Numbered from the stretch's first letter, positions 9,336-18,405 are shown. The stretch is 64,000 bases of DNA from Rufibacter sediminis (GCF_014269285.1 NZ_JACOAF010000042.1:104871-168870); one strand, 5' to 3'. The notes: generated from the letters alone by a model not told the origin. Numbers and translations: made by a program.

Positions 9336-10981
9336 ATAAATTTAGTGCTGAGGAAGTTGGACTGCCCTTCTGACACAATCTGGTTCAGGAGTTGCTTGTT
9401 GTTCTCGTTGAACTTAGCCGCCACCAGCGAACGGATGGAGAAGGAACGCAGGGCATCTACCACCGAGAGCGTCCCCTCGGCGCTGTCTTTGCGACCGGTG
9501 AACGGGAACACGTCCGGGCCGCGCTGGCACTGGCAGTTGATGTTTACGCGGCTCACCTGGTTCACCAGCGGGTCAATCAACGAGGCTACCTCGGCCGCAT
9601 CCTGGCTGAAGATACTCACCTGCTGGCCGTGGGTGGAGTCAATGATGTACTGAATGGGCTCCTCCAGATCATCGTAGGCCACCATCGGCACCAGCGGCCC
9701 GAACTGCTCCTCGCGGTACAGTTTCATCTTGTCATTGACCGGGTACAGAATAGCGGGGTACACAAAAGATTCCAGCGCGGTTCCGCCGCCCGGGTTCACC
9801 ACCTTCGCGCCGTGCGCCAAGGCATCGTCAATGCACTCTTTCAGGTAAGCGGGTTTGTGCGGCTCGGGCAACGGGGTCAGCGATACGCCTTTCTCCCAGG
9901 GCATGCCATACTTGAGTTTGCCCACGGCCTGCGTGAGGCGCTCCAGAAACTCATCTACCTTGCTCCGGTGCACGAAAATGATCTTGAGGGCGGTGCAACG
10001 CTGGCCGTTGAAGGACAAAGCTCCCAAAACGGTTTCCTCCACCGATAAAGGAAGGTCAGCGTGCTGCGTGATGATGGCGGCGTTTTTGGCGTCTAATCCT
10101 AAAATAGCCCGTAAACGGTTCACCTTGGGGTGTAGCTTCTTCAGCTCGTCGGCCACTTTGCTGGAGCCGATGAGGGTGAGCACGTTCACCTGCCCAGATT
10201 TCATCAAGGCGGGCACAATGGCCGCGCCCCGGCCGTAGACGGTGTTCACTACCCCCTCGGGGAAGCAGTCCCGGAAAGCTTCCAGCAGCGGGTAGAACAG
10301 CAGCGTGCCGTGCTTGGGTGGCTTGAACAGAATGGTGTTCCCCATGATGAGCGCGGGGATGAGCGTAGTAAAGGTCTCGTTTAAGGGGTAGTTGAAGGGC
10401 CCCATGCACAACACCACGCCCAAGGGCGAGCGCCGCACCTGCGCCACAATGCCCTGCTCTATTTCAAACCGGGAACCCTGCCGGTCCAGGTTCTTGAGCG
10501 CGTCAATGGTGGCGTACATGTACTCCACGGTGCGGTCGAATTCCTTCACCGAGTCGGTGTACGGTTTCCCGATCTCCCACATGATGAGTTTCACCACCAA
10601 GTCTTTCTGCGCGATCATCTTCTGGGTGAAACGCTCCACGCAACTGATGCGGCCGTCCACGCCCATGGTGGGCCAGGCGCCCCGACCGTTGTCATAGGCG
10701 GCCACGGCAGCGTCCAGCGCCTCCAGGGCCTCCTTCTCGGTACAAACCGGGTACGTGCCAATGAGCTTGCGGGCCAAGGTGCCGTCGGGCTGCTTGATGG
10801 CGATGGGTGAATATACTTCGTGCGATCCTCCGTCCCAAGCTTTCATGAAGCCATTGGAGAGATACTCCTTCTGGTGCACTTCTGCCGTGAGCGAAAACTC
10901 GGCCGGCACCTGCTCCTCGGTCACGAAAATCCCGCGAAGCGAATCCTGCGTAACAGGGGTAACGTTTTCTGCTACTTCCAT
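9329..10981 (-). CDS. gapN: NADP-dependent glyceraldehyde-3-phosphate dehydrogenase-like aldehyde dehydrogenase (GapN type)
   Basis: 550-residue aldehyde dehydrogenase most like non-phosphorylating GAPDH, which oxidises glyceraldehyde-3-phosphate to 3-phosphoglycerate with NADP. Visible motifs: MGPFNYPLNETF, the nucleotide-binding LIGSSKVADELKK and the catalytic Cys329 in SFNGQRCTALK. The motif that normally carries the general-base Glu (E-L-G-G-K) reads L-G-L-D-A-K at residues 294-299, so the Glu position appears to be Gly295. That is unusual and leaves the exact chemistry open; a CoA-dependent semialdehyde dehydrogenase reaction would be the main alternative. It is a single gene with its own likely promoter (11052-11059) and a hairpin at its end. 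Confidence 0.82.
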   Translation of the reverse strand: MEVAENVTPVTQDSLRGIFVTEEQVPAEFSLTAEVHQKEYLSNGFMKAWDGGSHEVYSPIAIKQPDGTLARKLIGTYPVCTEKEALEALDAAVAAYDNGRGAWPTMGVDGRISCVERFTQKMIAQKDLVVKLIMWEIGKPYTDSVKEFDRTVEYMYATIDALKNLDRQGSRFEIEQGIVAQVRRSPLGVVLCMGPFNYPLNETFTTLIPALIMGNTILFKPPKHGTLLFYPLLEAFRDCFPEGVVNTVYGRGAAIVPALMKSGQVNVLTLIGSSKVADELKKLHPKVNRLRAILGLDAKNAAIITQHADLPLSVEETVLGALSFNGQRCTALKIIFVHRSKVDEFLERLTQAVGKLKYGMPWEKGVSLTPLPEPHKPAYLKECIDDALAHGAKVVNPGGGTALESFVYPAILYPVNDKMKLYREEQFGPLVPMVAYDDLEEPIQYIIDSTHGQQVSIFSQDAAEVASLIDPLVNQVSRVNINCQCQRGPDVFPFTGRKDSAEGTLSVVDALRSFSIRSLVAAKFNENNKQLLNQIVSEGQSNFLSTKFIF

Positions 10982-11531
10982 ATTAAAACTAACCTTTGAG
11001 TTGATTTTCTACTATGTCAAAGTCCAATCTTATGGATAAAACCAGCTACCTCAAAATTATTTTTTCACAATTGCAACACTTTTAATAAAACAGCTTATTT
11101 TTTATAATATTTTATTAAAAGAGACTAAAAATGAAAATAGTTAAACAGAATACAAGCTAACTGTTGTTTGTTTAATAATTTCACACCCACTCCTGCCGCT
11201 TCTCTTTCAGGTCTAAAAAGGAGCCCCTTGGCAAAATATAAGAGAATTTAATTGGAGCGTTGCGGGTGCTATCTCTATATTGAACACGATAATTTCAAGC
11301 ACCAGAGGAGCGCATGAAACGAAGTGATTTCTGCTGATACTTACCTGAGCACCTGACCGGTTGCGGGCTGCGGACTGTCTATTAACTTAGGCAAGCTTAC
11401 AAACGAGCGGGCGGCGGCAGGGTGATGTGAGAAAGAAGTATGTTGTGCATACCACTTTTCATTTATGGCTCTTTTGGCTAACTTCGCCGCGAGGCGAACA
11501 ACCTTATTTAACACACACTTAAAGAAGTAAT
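10982..11531. other. Divergent intergenic region, gapN-like / gltA
   Basis: AT-rich 550-base spacer holding the start regions of two divergent genes. A TAATTTTG box serves the minus side. A small hairpin (TTCGCC-GCGA-GGCGAA, about 11481-11496) lies before gltA. No open frame of note. Confidence 0.5.
11052..11059 (-). promoter_or_regulatory. Putative Bacteroidota -7 box for the gapN-like gene
   Basis: Reads TAATTTTG on the minus strand, matching TAnnTTTG, about 70 bases before the start codon. A TTGC lies roughly 20 bases further upstream as a weak -33 match. Confidence 0.4.
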
Positions 11532-12818
11532 ATGTCTGATTTTGCTGAACTAACTTTAGAGGGCAAATCGTACCAGCTGCCTATCATAACGGGTACTGAG
11601 AACGAGAAAGCCATTGATATTAATGCTTTACGCGCGCAATCTGGTTACATCACCTTGGACTCAGGGTACAAAAACACGGGTGCCACCGAGAGTAGCATCA
11701 CGTTTTTGGACGGCGAGGAAGGAATACTTCGGTACAGAGGCTATCCTATTGAGCAGCTGGCAGAAAAATCTTCTTTCATTGAGGTAGCGTACCTGCTTAT
11801 CTACGGCAAACTCCCTTCCCAGACAGAATTAGACACGTTCGCGAATCAGATCAAAATCCATACGCTAGTCAACGAAGACATGCGCAAGATTCTGGACGGC
11901 TTCCCGTCTGCGGCGCACCCCATGGGTATTCTCTCTGCGCTGGTTAGCTCCCTGACCGCCTTCTACCCAGAGTCTCTGAAGTCAAACCAGACCAAAGAAG
12001 AGGTGGATCTTTCCATCATCCGCCTCATGGCGAAACTGTCTACCATTGCCGCCTGGTCTTACAAGAACTCCATGGGGCATCCGGTGAACTACCCTAAAAA
12101 CAAGCTGGACTACTGCTCTAACTTCCTGCACATGATGTTTGCGTACCCTACTGAGGAGTACGAAATCAATCCGGTGGTGGTAGATGCCCTGAACAAGCTG
12201 TTGATCCTGCACGCCGACCATGAGCAGAACTGCTCTACCTCTACCGTGCGTCTGGTAGGTTCTGCCCACGCCAGCCTGTACTCGTCCGTTTCTGCCGGTA
12301 TCAGCGCCCTTTGGGGACCATTGCACGGCGGTGCGAACCAGGCCGTGATTGAGATGCTGGAAGCCATCAAAGCTGATGGTGGTGACTCTAAGAAGTACAT
12401 TGAGAAAGCGAAAGACAAGAACGATCCGTTCCGTCTGATGGGCTTCGGGCACCGCGTGTACAAGAACTTTGACCCACGCGCCACCATCATCAAGAAAACC
12501 GCCGATGAGGTATTGACTGCCCTGGGCATCAACGACCCGATCCTGAACATCGCCATGGAACTGGAGCAAGCGGCCTTGACCGATCCTTACTTTGTGGAGC
12601 GCAAACTGTACCCGAACGTAGACTTCTACTCCGGCATTATCTACCGCGCCATCGGTATCCCGACGGAGATGTTCACGGTGATGTTCGCCCTGGGTCGTCT
12701 GCCCGGCTGGATAGCCCAGTGGAAAGAAATGCGCGAAGCGAAAGAGCCAATCGGCCGTCCGCGTCAGGTATACACCGGTGCCACGGTGCGAGACTATACC
12801 TCTATCAACGAGCGCTAG
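11532..12818 (+). CDS. gltA: Citrate synthase
   Basis: Condenses acetyl-CoA and oxaloacetate to citrate, the entry step of the TCA cycle. The 428-residue length matches the hexameric bacterial type. Catalytic regions are visible: WGPLHGGANQAVIEML (first His), MGFGHRVYKNFDPRA (second His) and YPNVDFYSGI (Asp). It stands alone, with a strong symmetrical terminator immediately after it. Confidence 0.97.
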   Translation: MSDFAELTLEGKSYQLPIITGTENEKAIDINALRAQSGYITLDSGYKNTGATESSITFLDGEEGILRYRGYPIEQLAEKSSFIEVAYLLIYGKLPSQTELDTFANQIKIHTLVNEDMRKILDGFPSAAHPMGILSALVSSLTAFYPESLKSNQTKEEVDLSIIRLMAKLSTIAAWSYKNSMGHPVNYPKNKLDYCSNFLHMMFAYPTEEYEINPVVVDALNKLLILHADHEQNCSTSTVRLVGSAHASLYSSVSAGISALWGPLHGGANQAVIEMLEAIKADGGDSKKYIEKAKDKNDPFRLMGFGHRVYKNFDPRATIIKKTADEVLTALGINDPILNIAMELEQAALTDPYFVERKLYPNVDFYSGIIYRAIGIPTEMFTVMFALGRLPGWIAQWKEMREAKEPIGRPRQVYTGATVRDYTSINER

Positions 12819-12831
12819 GACTCATCCATAT

Positions 12832-12882
12832 GCTATAAAAAGAGAAGGTCAGGCAATTCGCCTGACCTTCTCTTTTTATAGC
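12832..12882. terminator. Strong bidirectional terminator after gltA
   Basis: Perfect 23-bp stem beginning GCTATAAAAAGAGAAGG with loop AATTC; A-rich and T-rich arms allow termination in both directions. Confidence 0.9.
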
Positions 12883-12894
12883 AGTTTCCGTTAT

Positions 12895-12930
12895 GAAGCT
12901 CTTTTTTCAAAATAAGCCCTAAAACACTTC
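12895..12930. repeat. Hairpin repeat family A, degenerate copy
   Basis: The right half AAGCCCTAAAAC is clear; the left arm is lost. It lies between two converging genes. Confidence 0.4.
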
Positions 12931-12962
12931 CGGCTTTAGATTATTCTCCTTGGCTGAAGAGG

Positions 12963-13457
12963 CTATAAGCTATTGGTTGGGGATAGTTTGTCAGCGGGAA
13001 TAGGCGTTTGGGAGAGGGCTTTGCCTCGATGAAAGGAAATAGAACCCCGATACGCACCCGTGGTATCATAATACTGCCAGTCGCCGTGCCACTTGTACAT
13101 CAAGGTATTGTTCTCCTCAAAGAGAAAAGCCAGCCCCTTGTGCGACACCTTGCCGTTGGGATGGTAAAAGGTAGTTTTGATGCGTTTGTTGTGGGGCTCG
13201 TACTTCTCCAGGCGCTCCAGGTTACCGTGTTCTGAATAGGTTTTCCAGGTGCCCCGCTCCTGTCCTTTCTTAAACCGCCCGGCGTACATGAGTTGCTCCG
13301 GTTTGAGTTCGTAGAAAGCCCGCCATTTTCCTTGCCGCTCCCCTTTCTTGTTCACCTGGTTCCACTTCCAGGGCCAGACCACGGCTTGGCTGGACATGGG
13401 CAGCAGCAGACCCGCACAAACGGCTGTTATAAGTAATGTCTTTTTAGGAGTTCGCAC
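12963..13457 (-). CDS. Secreted YwqK/MORN-like protein, paralog 1
   Basis: 164 residues with an N-terminal signal peptide (MRTPKKTLLITAVCAGLLLPMSSQA). The mature part has repeating short beta motifs of the MORN/YwqK kind: GKWRAFYELKPEQLMYAGRF, GTWKTYSEHGNLERLEKY, YHPNGKVSHKGLAFL, WHGDWQYYDTTG. Such proteins are common in Bacteroidota, but the function is unknown. A close paralog lies about 420 bases upstream on the same strand, so the pair arose by tandem duplication. Start chosen at the Met that begins the signal peptide. Confidence 0.8.
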   Translation of the reverse strand: MRTPKKTLLITAVCAGLLLPMSSQAVVWPWKWNQVNKKGERQGKWRAFYELKPEQLMYAGRFKKGQERGTWKTYSEHGNLERLEKYEPHNKRIKTTFYHPNGKVSHKGLAFLFEENNTLMYKWHGDWQYYDTTGAYRGSISFHRGKALSQTPIPADKLSPTNSL

Positions 13458-13879
13458 CAGAAAGTTGTTAAGTGACTAGTACTCCAATATATAGAACCTG
13501 TTTCGTAAAGTCAAAAAGGAAAGCTTCTACCGTGCACGTGTTTTCAGCAGCAAGCAGAAAGAATGCGAGTAGGGCTTGTTGGTGAGAACACCAACAAGGG
13601 CAGCTGACACAAAGGAGACAAGGCAACTGAATAGCAAAAAGAGCGGCTTTTCTGTCTTTACAATAAGCTGCCTAGATCGTCTATGTGTTGGCGCAAGTTT
13701 CTGCTTACGCCGCTGTTTTTGACTTGCTTTTGCAAAAACGTGCCTAAAAGGGAACAGATCAACTTTAAAGCGGCACAAGCTGGCGCAAGCGTCGGGTTGA
13801 AACAAGAACGAAACAGCTTCCTGATAGAAACAGCTTCCTTATATTATAATAGAAGCGACTTTACTTCGGAATACTGATC
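13458..13879. other. Gap between the two YwqK-like paralogs
   Basis: Holds a GTTGGTG palindrome and a degenerate family A copy (about 13713-13747). The open frames here have no recognisable features and are probably spurious. Confidence 0.5.
13575..13598. repeat. Family D palindrome (GTTGGTG-loop-CACCAAC)
   Basis: Ten-bp arms CTTGTTGGTG and CACCAACAAG with loop AGAA. The same core recurs at 25885-25908 and 48655-48672. Confidence 0.75.
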
Positions 13880-14389
13880 TTACTTGATCTTCTTATTGCT
13901 GCTGCTGAGCACCGGCGTGTCTGTGGTTGGGTTTCCCTTGACAAATGTTTTGATGCCCAGGGGCTGACCTTGCTCGTCAAAGTACTCCCAGTCTCCTTCC
14001 CAGAAGAAATGCACGGCCCCGTTCTCGGCATCGCGCAGGTAGGCCATGCCTCTGTGTGACACTTTGCCGTTGGGGTGATAGTACACCGTTTCGTAGCTTC
14101 TCTGCCGACGTTTGATTTTCTCTTTGAAGTAGAGCTTGCCGTCTGCGGTGTAGGTTTTCCAGGCGCCTACTTCCTTGCCGTGCCGGTACCTTCCCTGGTA
14201 ATGCACCACTTTCTCGTCTGCGTCATGGAAGGTGCGCCAGCGGCCGGTTTTCTGTTCTTTCTTGTCATAGCGGTTCCAGGTCCAGGGCCAGGCGAAGAGC
14301 GGCTGGCTCAGCACCAGCATTCCCGCTATAAGCCAGCAGGTCAGCCAGGTTTTCTTGTATGCCGAAGCGAAGGTAGGTGCCTTTTGCAT
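13880..14389 (-). CDS. Secreted YwqK/MORN-like protein, paralog 2
   Basis: 169 residues with an N-terminal hydrophobic signal segment (about 15-33, cleavage plausible after LFA). It shares with its neighbour the pattern W-x-W-x-W-N, G-x-W-R-x-F, Y-x-G-R, G-x-W-K-T-Y and YYHPNGKVSHRGMAYL, then EGDWEYFDEQG. MORN/YwqK-like repeats; function unknown, probably periplasmic or surface. It is the first gene of the tandem pair as transcribed. Confidence 0.8.
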   Translation of the reverse strand: MQKAPTFASAYKKTWLTCWLIAGMLVLSQPLFAWPWTWNRYDKKEQKTGRWRTFHDADEKVVHYQGRYRHGKEVGAWKTYTADGKLYFKEKIKRRQRSYETVYYHPNGKVSHRGMAYLRDAENGAVHFFWEGDWEYFDEQGQPLGIKTFVKGNPTTDTPVLSSSNKKIK

Positions 14390-14544
14390 GGGAGTTGGCA
14401 GGTTAGAAGTGACGTTCTTTTGAAACTGGAAATGTGAAAATTAAATCGGGTTGATTTCAATTTTGAAACGAAATTATTACCATCTTAGGTATCAGGGAGA
14501 CACCTCTTTGTTGAACAATTCTTCTACCCTCAAACCAGTTTCTT

Positions 14545-15921
14545 GTGCAAACAACTTCCAAACCCCGTAAACGTGCAGCCAAGCCGAAAGATGAGGCGCA
14601 AAAACTGAAAAAAGCCTTTGTGCTGGACACCTCCGTGATTCTCTATGACCATAGTGCGGTGGAGCACTTCGGGGAGCACGATGTGGCTATTCCTATCACC
14701 GTCCTGGAGGAACTGGACAACTTCAAGAAAGGCAATGACATCAAAAACTTCGAGGCGCGGGAGTTCATCCGGTACATAGACCAACTGTCTTCCCAGCACA
14801 TGCTCCAGACCTGGATTCCGCTGGAAGGCACCAACAAAGGCCGGTTCAAGGTGCTCATGGGCAACGGCACGCCTCTGGACGCCGAGAAGATCTTCAACGA
14901 AGACAAAGCCGATCACAAGATCCTGAACTCCGCGCTGGCCCTGCAACAGGAAATGCCCGACCACCGGGTTACCCTGGTGACCAAAGACATCAACCTCCGG
15001 TTGAAGGCCAGGGCCCTGAATCTATCGGCGGAGGATTATGAAACCGGTAAGATCCAGAACGTCACCAACCTCTACCGCGGGAATGACCTGGTGGAAGACA
15101 TTCCTCATTCGGTGATTTCCAAGCTGTACGAAGAAGGCGAATGCCCCGTAGAGGAAGCGCTGCCTAACCCGCCCCTGGACAACCATTACTTTATCCTGCG
15201 GAGTTCTAAGTCTTCTGCCTTAGCGTATTACAACCCGCAGGACCGTATCTTGGAGCGGGTAGACAAACCCCATGCGGTGGGCATCAAACCCCGCAACGCG
15301 GAGCAGACCTTCGCCCTACACGCCATTCTGCACCCCGACATTAAGCTGGTTTCTATCCAGGGCGTGGCCGGTACGGGAAAGACGTTGCTGGCTTTGGCGG
15401 GAGCCCTGGAGCAGCGCGAGGTTTACCGCCAGATTTACCTGGCCCGCCCTATCATTCCGTTAAGCAACCGCGATCTGGGTTTCCTGCCCGGCGATGTCAA
15501 CTCTAAGATTGGGCCGTACATGGAGCCACTCTGGGACAACCTCAAATTTATCCAGAACCAGTTCCCGGAGCACAGCAAGGAAAGCAACCGCATCAAGGAG
15601 ATGGTGGACGATGACCGTCTGGTGATCACGCCGCTGGCGTACATCCGGGGGCGGAGTTTGTCTAACATCATCTTTATTGTGGACGAAGCCCAGAACCTGA
15701 CGCCGCACGAAATCAAAACCATTATCTCCCGGGCCGGTGAGAACACCAAGATTATCTTCACCGGAGACATCTACCAGATTGATACGCCCTACCTGGACAG
15801 TCAAAGCAACGGCCTCTCCTACCTCATTGACAAAGTCAAAAACCATCCGCTGTACGCCCACGTCACCCTGCAACGCGGCGAGCGCTCTGAACTGGCGAAC
15901 CTGGCGAACCAGCTTCTTTGA
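14545..15921 (+). CDS. PhoH-like ATPase with N-terminal PIN domain
   Basis: 458 residues. An N-terminal PIN ribonuclease domain (FVLDTSVILYDHSAVEHF, about 25-160; acidic residues D29, E52 region and VTKDINLRLKA) is joined to a PhoH ATPase domain (about 235-455) with Walker A GVAGTGKTLLAL, Walker B IIFIVDEAQNLTPHE and TGDIYQID. This PIN-PhoH (PhoH2/YlaK) arrangement is known from RNA-processing helicase/nuclease proteins. The start is a GTG; no in-frame ATG precedes the conserved region. It is followed by a perfect 25-bp hairpin. Confidence 0.9.
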   Translation: MQTTSKPRKRAAKPKDEAQKLKKAFVLDTSVILYDHSAVEHFGEHDVAIPITVLEELDNFKKGNDIKNFEAREFIRYIDQLSSQHMLQTWIPLEGTNKGRFKVLMGNGTPLDAEKIFNEDKADHKILNSALALQQEMPDHRVTLVTKDINLRLKARALNLSAEDYETGKIQNVTNLYRGNDLVEDIPHSVISKLYEEGECPVEEALPNPPLDNHYFILRSSKSSALAYYNPQDRILERVDKPHAVGIKPRNAEQTFALHAILHPDIKLVSIQGVAGTGKTLLALAGALEQREVYRQIYLARPIIPLSNRDLGFLPGDVNSKIGPYMEPLWDNLKFIQNQFPEHSKESNRIKEMVDDDRLVITPLAYIRGRSLSNIIFIVDEAQNLTPHEIKTIISRAGENTKIIFTGDIYQIDTPYLDSQSNGLSYLIDKVKNHPLYAHVTLQRGERSELANLANQLL

Positions 15922-15974
15922 TGGTTGGTTGTTGATTGCTGATTGTTTGTTCTCTGCGTGAAACGCATTCATAC

Positions 15975-16028
15975 TAAGAATCCCTTTCGGGGCTGTTTTC
16001 TGAAAAACAGCCCCGAAAGGGATTCTTA
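15975..16028. terminator. Enlarged perfect family A hairpin after phoH
   Basis: Perfect 25-bp stem (15975-15999 / 16004-16028) with loop CTGA. The inner part is the family A core GGGGCTGTTTT / AAAACAGCCCC; the outer arms TAAGAATCCCTTTC are specific to this locus. It lies between the convergent phoH and dinB-like genes. Confidence 0.9.
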
Positions 16029-16086
16029 ACTTTCGCTAGTTAAAGGACGCTAATCGAAAAAACAATCAGCAATTAACAATCAACAA

Positions 16087-16611
16087 TTAAAGCTTTACCA
16101 AGTACCGCTCCTTTAGAATGTTGAGGTGGTGGCGTTCATGGCCGGCGATGATGAAGGCCAGGGCGGCGACCGAAACCGGACTGCCGTTCGCGTTTCCGAT
16201 TTTGGGAAGGGCAACTTCGGGTAGTGTGGAGAAAAGGGAGATGGTGGCTTCCCGCACAATCTGGTGCTCGGCCAAAAGTCCGGCTAGGGTTCGGTCCTGA
16301 AAGAAGGCTTGGGCTACGTACTCGTTTTCATCGAAGCCGGGCAGCGGGTTCTGCTCGCCGCGGGCTACGCAAAGTGCCCGGTACGTCATGATCCGCTCGG
16401 TGTCATTCATGTGCCCCAGCAGTTGTTTTATGGACCATTTTGCGGGTTCATAGGCAAAATCAGCTTCGCTTTCACTTACCCGGCCCAGTAACTGCACTAC
16501 TTCCTGCCGTTGCTTTTGCAGAAGTTCCAGAACATCCGTTTGCTCAGGGATGGCCTCAATGTACTTCTCGTAATAGGTGTGGTACTCGCCGGGCTGTGGT
16601 TTCGGAATCAT
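16087..16611 (-). CDS. DinB family protein
   Basis: 174-residue four-helix-bundle protein of the DinB/YfiT-like putative metalloenzyme family, probably cytoplasmic; the reaction is unknown (thiol transfer is typical of relatives). Metal-ligand candidates are His in LLGHMNDTERI and the pair in IIAGHERHHLNIL. I chose the ATG at 16611 (MIPKPQPGEYH): a longer frame exists, but it overlaps the 3' end of the next gene and has no family-like sequence. Confidence 0.88.
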   Translation of the reverse strand: MIPKPQPGEYHTYYEKYIEAIPEQTDVLELLQKQRQEVVQLLGRVSESEADFAYEPAKWSIKQLLGHMNDTERIMTYRALCVARGEQNPLPGFDENEYVAQAFFQDRTLAGLLAEHQIVREATISLFSTLPEVALPKIGNANGSPVSVAALAFIIAGHERHHLNILKERYLVKL

Positions 16612-16690
16612 GCGCTTGTCCAGAATGAATAGACAAACAAGAACGTAAGACCTGGGCGTAATTACAAATGCCGCTTCTTTCTGAGAGCCC

Positions 16691-17446
16691 TTAGTTCTGT
16701 TGCTCTTCCTCTGCGGTGGAGAACAGACCACTGTTTTTGCGCTCCTGGAAGAACTTTTCTTTCTTTTTCTGAATGGCCAGCCGCAAAGGTTCTTGTTTGT
16801 CCAGGTAAGCCTTCAGTTTAGGAGTGGGCAGAAAGGTAATCAGTTGGGTAGCGGTTTCCCCGTCTTTGATGTCCACCTTCAGGATGTCGCAGCGCAGGGC
16901 CTTCAACTCCCGCAGAATGGCGTCAAATTTACTTTTGGAGTTGAGCTTGAGGGAATACTTTTCCTCTTCCTGGTTTCCGTACCGCACATAGGCCCCCGCC
17001 AGGAAAGAGTATTTCTCCAGGTCTTCGGGAAAGGCTTTGGGTTTGAGCACGCCCCGGTAGATTTTGTAGTTGTTTTCGTCAACCTCATCTTTCCATTTGA
17101 ACGAGTAAGCCTCATTCATATGCTCCACCAGTTTCTTAGACTGAATCCTTTTGAACTCGCGGCAGTAAAAGCAGTCTTTCTTTTCCCAGGTGCTAACCGA
17201 AGCGATGACTTTATCATACGTCCGTTTATTCTCTTCTTTGATCAGAGAGTCAACATAGGTGACCAAGTTGTTTTCGGTGCTATGGAATTTATCTACCAGC
17301 GTACTTTCCTGGGGATGATCTTTCACCCAGGCCCGGCCCTTGGAGTCATCAACCAAGCCCAGTACAAACGGCACTACTTTGGGGGTTTGGGCCGAAGCTT
17401 GTAAGTAAGAACCACAAAAGAGGAAGAGGAAAACTAGCTTTTTCAT
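16691..17446 (-). CDS. Secreted protein of unknown function
   Basis: 251 residues with a clear signal peptide (MKKLVFLFLFCGSYLQASA, then QTPKVVP). The mature part is hydrophilic, rich in Lys and Glu, with a CFYC pair near residue 92 and a charged C-terminus (KKKEKFFQERKNSG). I do not recognise the family. It may share transcription with the dinB-like gene 79 bases downstream. Confidence 0.75.
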   Translation of the reverse strand: MKKLVFLFLFCGSYLQASAQTPKVVPFVLGLVDDSKGRAWVKDHPQESTLVDKFHSTENNLVTYVDSLIKEENKRTYDKVIASVSTWEKKDCFYCREFKRIQSKKLVEHMNEAYSFKWKDEVDENNYKIYRGVLKPKAFPEDLEKYSFLAGAYVRYGNQEEEKYSLKLNSKSKFDAILRELKALRCDILKVDIKDGETATQLITFLPTPKLKAYLDKQEPLRLAIQKKKEKFFQERKNSGLFSTAEEEQQN

Positions 17447-17881
17447 ATAAAGGAACCTGAACAGGTTAGTGGAAGATCAATGCTATAATAGGTGACATGG
17501 CAACTCAACCATGAAGAGGAAGCTGTTCTTTCTTTAACAGATTAGCGCATGCGGCAATGGTACTATTTCCGTTCCTTTAGCCTATACCAAAAACGTACCC
17601 TTGCTGTAAGTCCTCTCCTCACTTCTTCTGAAATGCAGGTTTGGCAGCTTTTCTTCTTAACATAACTAATTAACATATAGCCATTAGCAACTTAAAATAA
17701 TATGCTACGCTTGAAGTCTGCACGTCACGGCACCAATATATAGCTTTACTATATTAAATAAAATTAATAAGGACGATTCTTGGTTGCTTTTAGAAAATAG
17801 GCCCTAAAACGGAGGTTCATATCCAGATGAAGGAAAGCCGCGTATAAGTGCCAATACTTTATGACCTAATTCTTGATTAAT
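17447..17881. other. AT-rich intergenic region
   Basis: Divergent spacer of 435 bases. Apart from a degenerate family A copy (17780-17812) I see no gene or definite signal. Confidence 0.5.
17780..17812. repeat. Hairpin repeat family A, degenerate copy
   Basis: TTGGTTGCTTTTAGAAAATA followed by GGCCCTAAAACGG, about 70 bases upstream of the YkvA-like gene. Confidence 0.55.
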
Positions 17882-18319
17882 ATGACTTCACTCGCAGATA
17901 AAGGATTGAGAATCTCCAAGAACGCATTTTTCAACTTCATGATCTCCAAAGCATCGGGTATTATGAAAAAGCCGGTGAAGGTGGGCTTGCTGCTCACCAC
18001 GGCCTATGAGAAACTGACGAATTCCAACAGCTCAGAAAGCGGCTTTAGCCAGATCAAGGAAATTGGCCTGCGTCTGGTAAGGCTGGTAAAGGCCTACTAC
18101 AAAGGCACCTACCGCGACATAGATACCAAAACACTTTTACTAGGTGTGGCCGTGTTGCTGTACGTTGCCACGCCCCTAGACCTGGTACCCGACTTTATTC
18201 CAATCATTGGCTTCGCCGATGACTTGAGTTTGATGGCCTGGTTTATCACTGCTTTCCAGGAGGAGATGCAGAAGTTTCAGGTATGGGAACAAGGCTCCGT
18301 AGCGGTTGGGCATTCATAA
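17882..18319 (+). CDS. YkvA family membrane-associated protein (DUF1232)
   Basis: 145 residues. The DUF1232 core is clear: a hydrophobic segment LLGVAVLLYVATPLDLVPDF followed by IPIIGFADDLSLMAWFITAF. The family is widespread and small; its function is unknown, probably membrane-attached. Start taken at ATG 17882 (MTSLADKGLR); a TTG three codons earlier is possible. Confidence 0.85.
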   Translation: MTSLADKGLRISKNAFFNFMISKASGIMKKPVKVGLLLTTAYEKLTNSNSSESGFSQIKEIGLRLVRLVKAYYKGTYRDIDTKTLLLGVAVLLYVATPLDLVPDFIPIIGFADDLSLMAWFITAFQEEMQKFQVWEQGSVAVGHS

Positions 18320-18340
18320 CAGGAAACCAGTACTTAGTAA

Positions 18341-18405
18341 AAAATCGATGTTCCCGTTTAGGGGCTGTTTTATGAAAACAGCCCCTAAACGGGAACATCG
18401 ATTTT
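18341..18405. terminator. Enlarged perfect family A hairpin
   Basis: Perfect 31-bp stem (18341-18371 / 18375-18405) with loop ATG. The inner core is TTTAGGGGCTGTTTT / AAAACAGCCCCTAAA; the outer arms AAAATCGATGTTCCCG are locus-specific. It lies between the convergent ykvA-like and reductase genes. Confidence 0.9.

Noticed and set aside
13527-13805. 92-codon frame between the two YwqK-like genes
   Set aside because: Covers a palindrome and a repeat; no start context and an unlikely amino-acid pattern.
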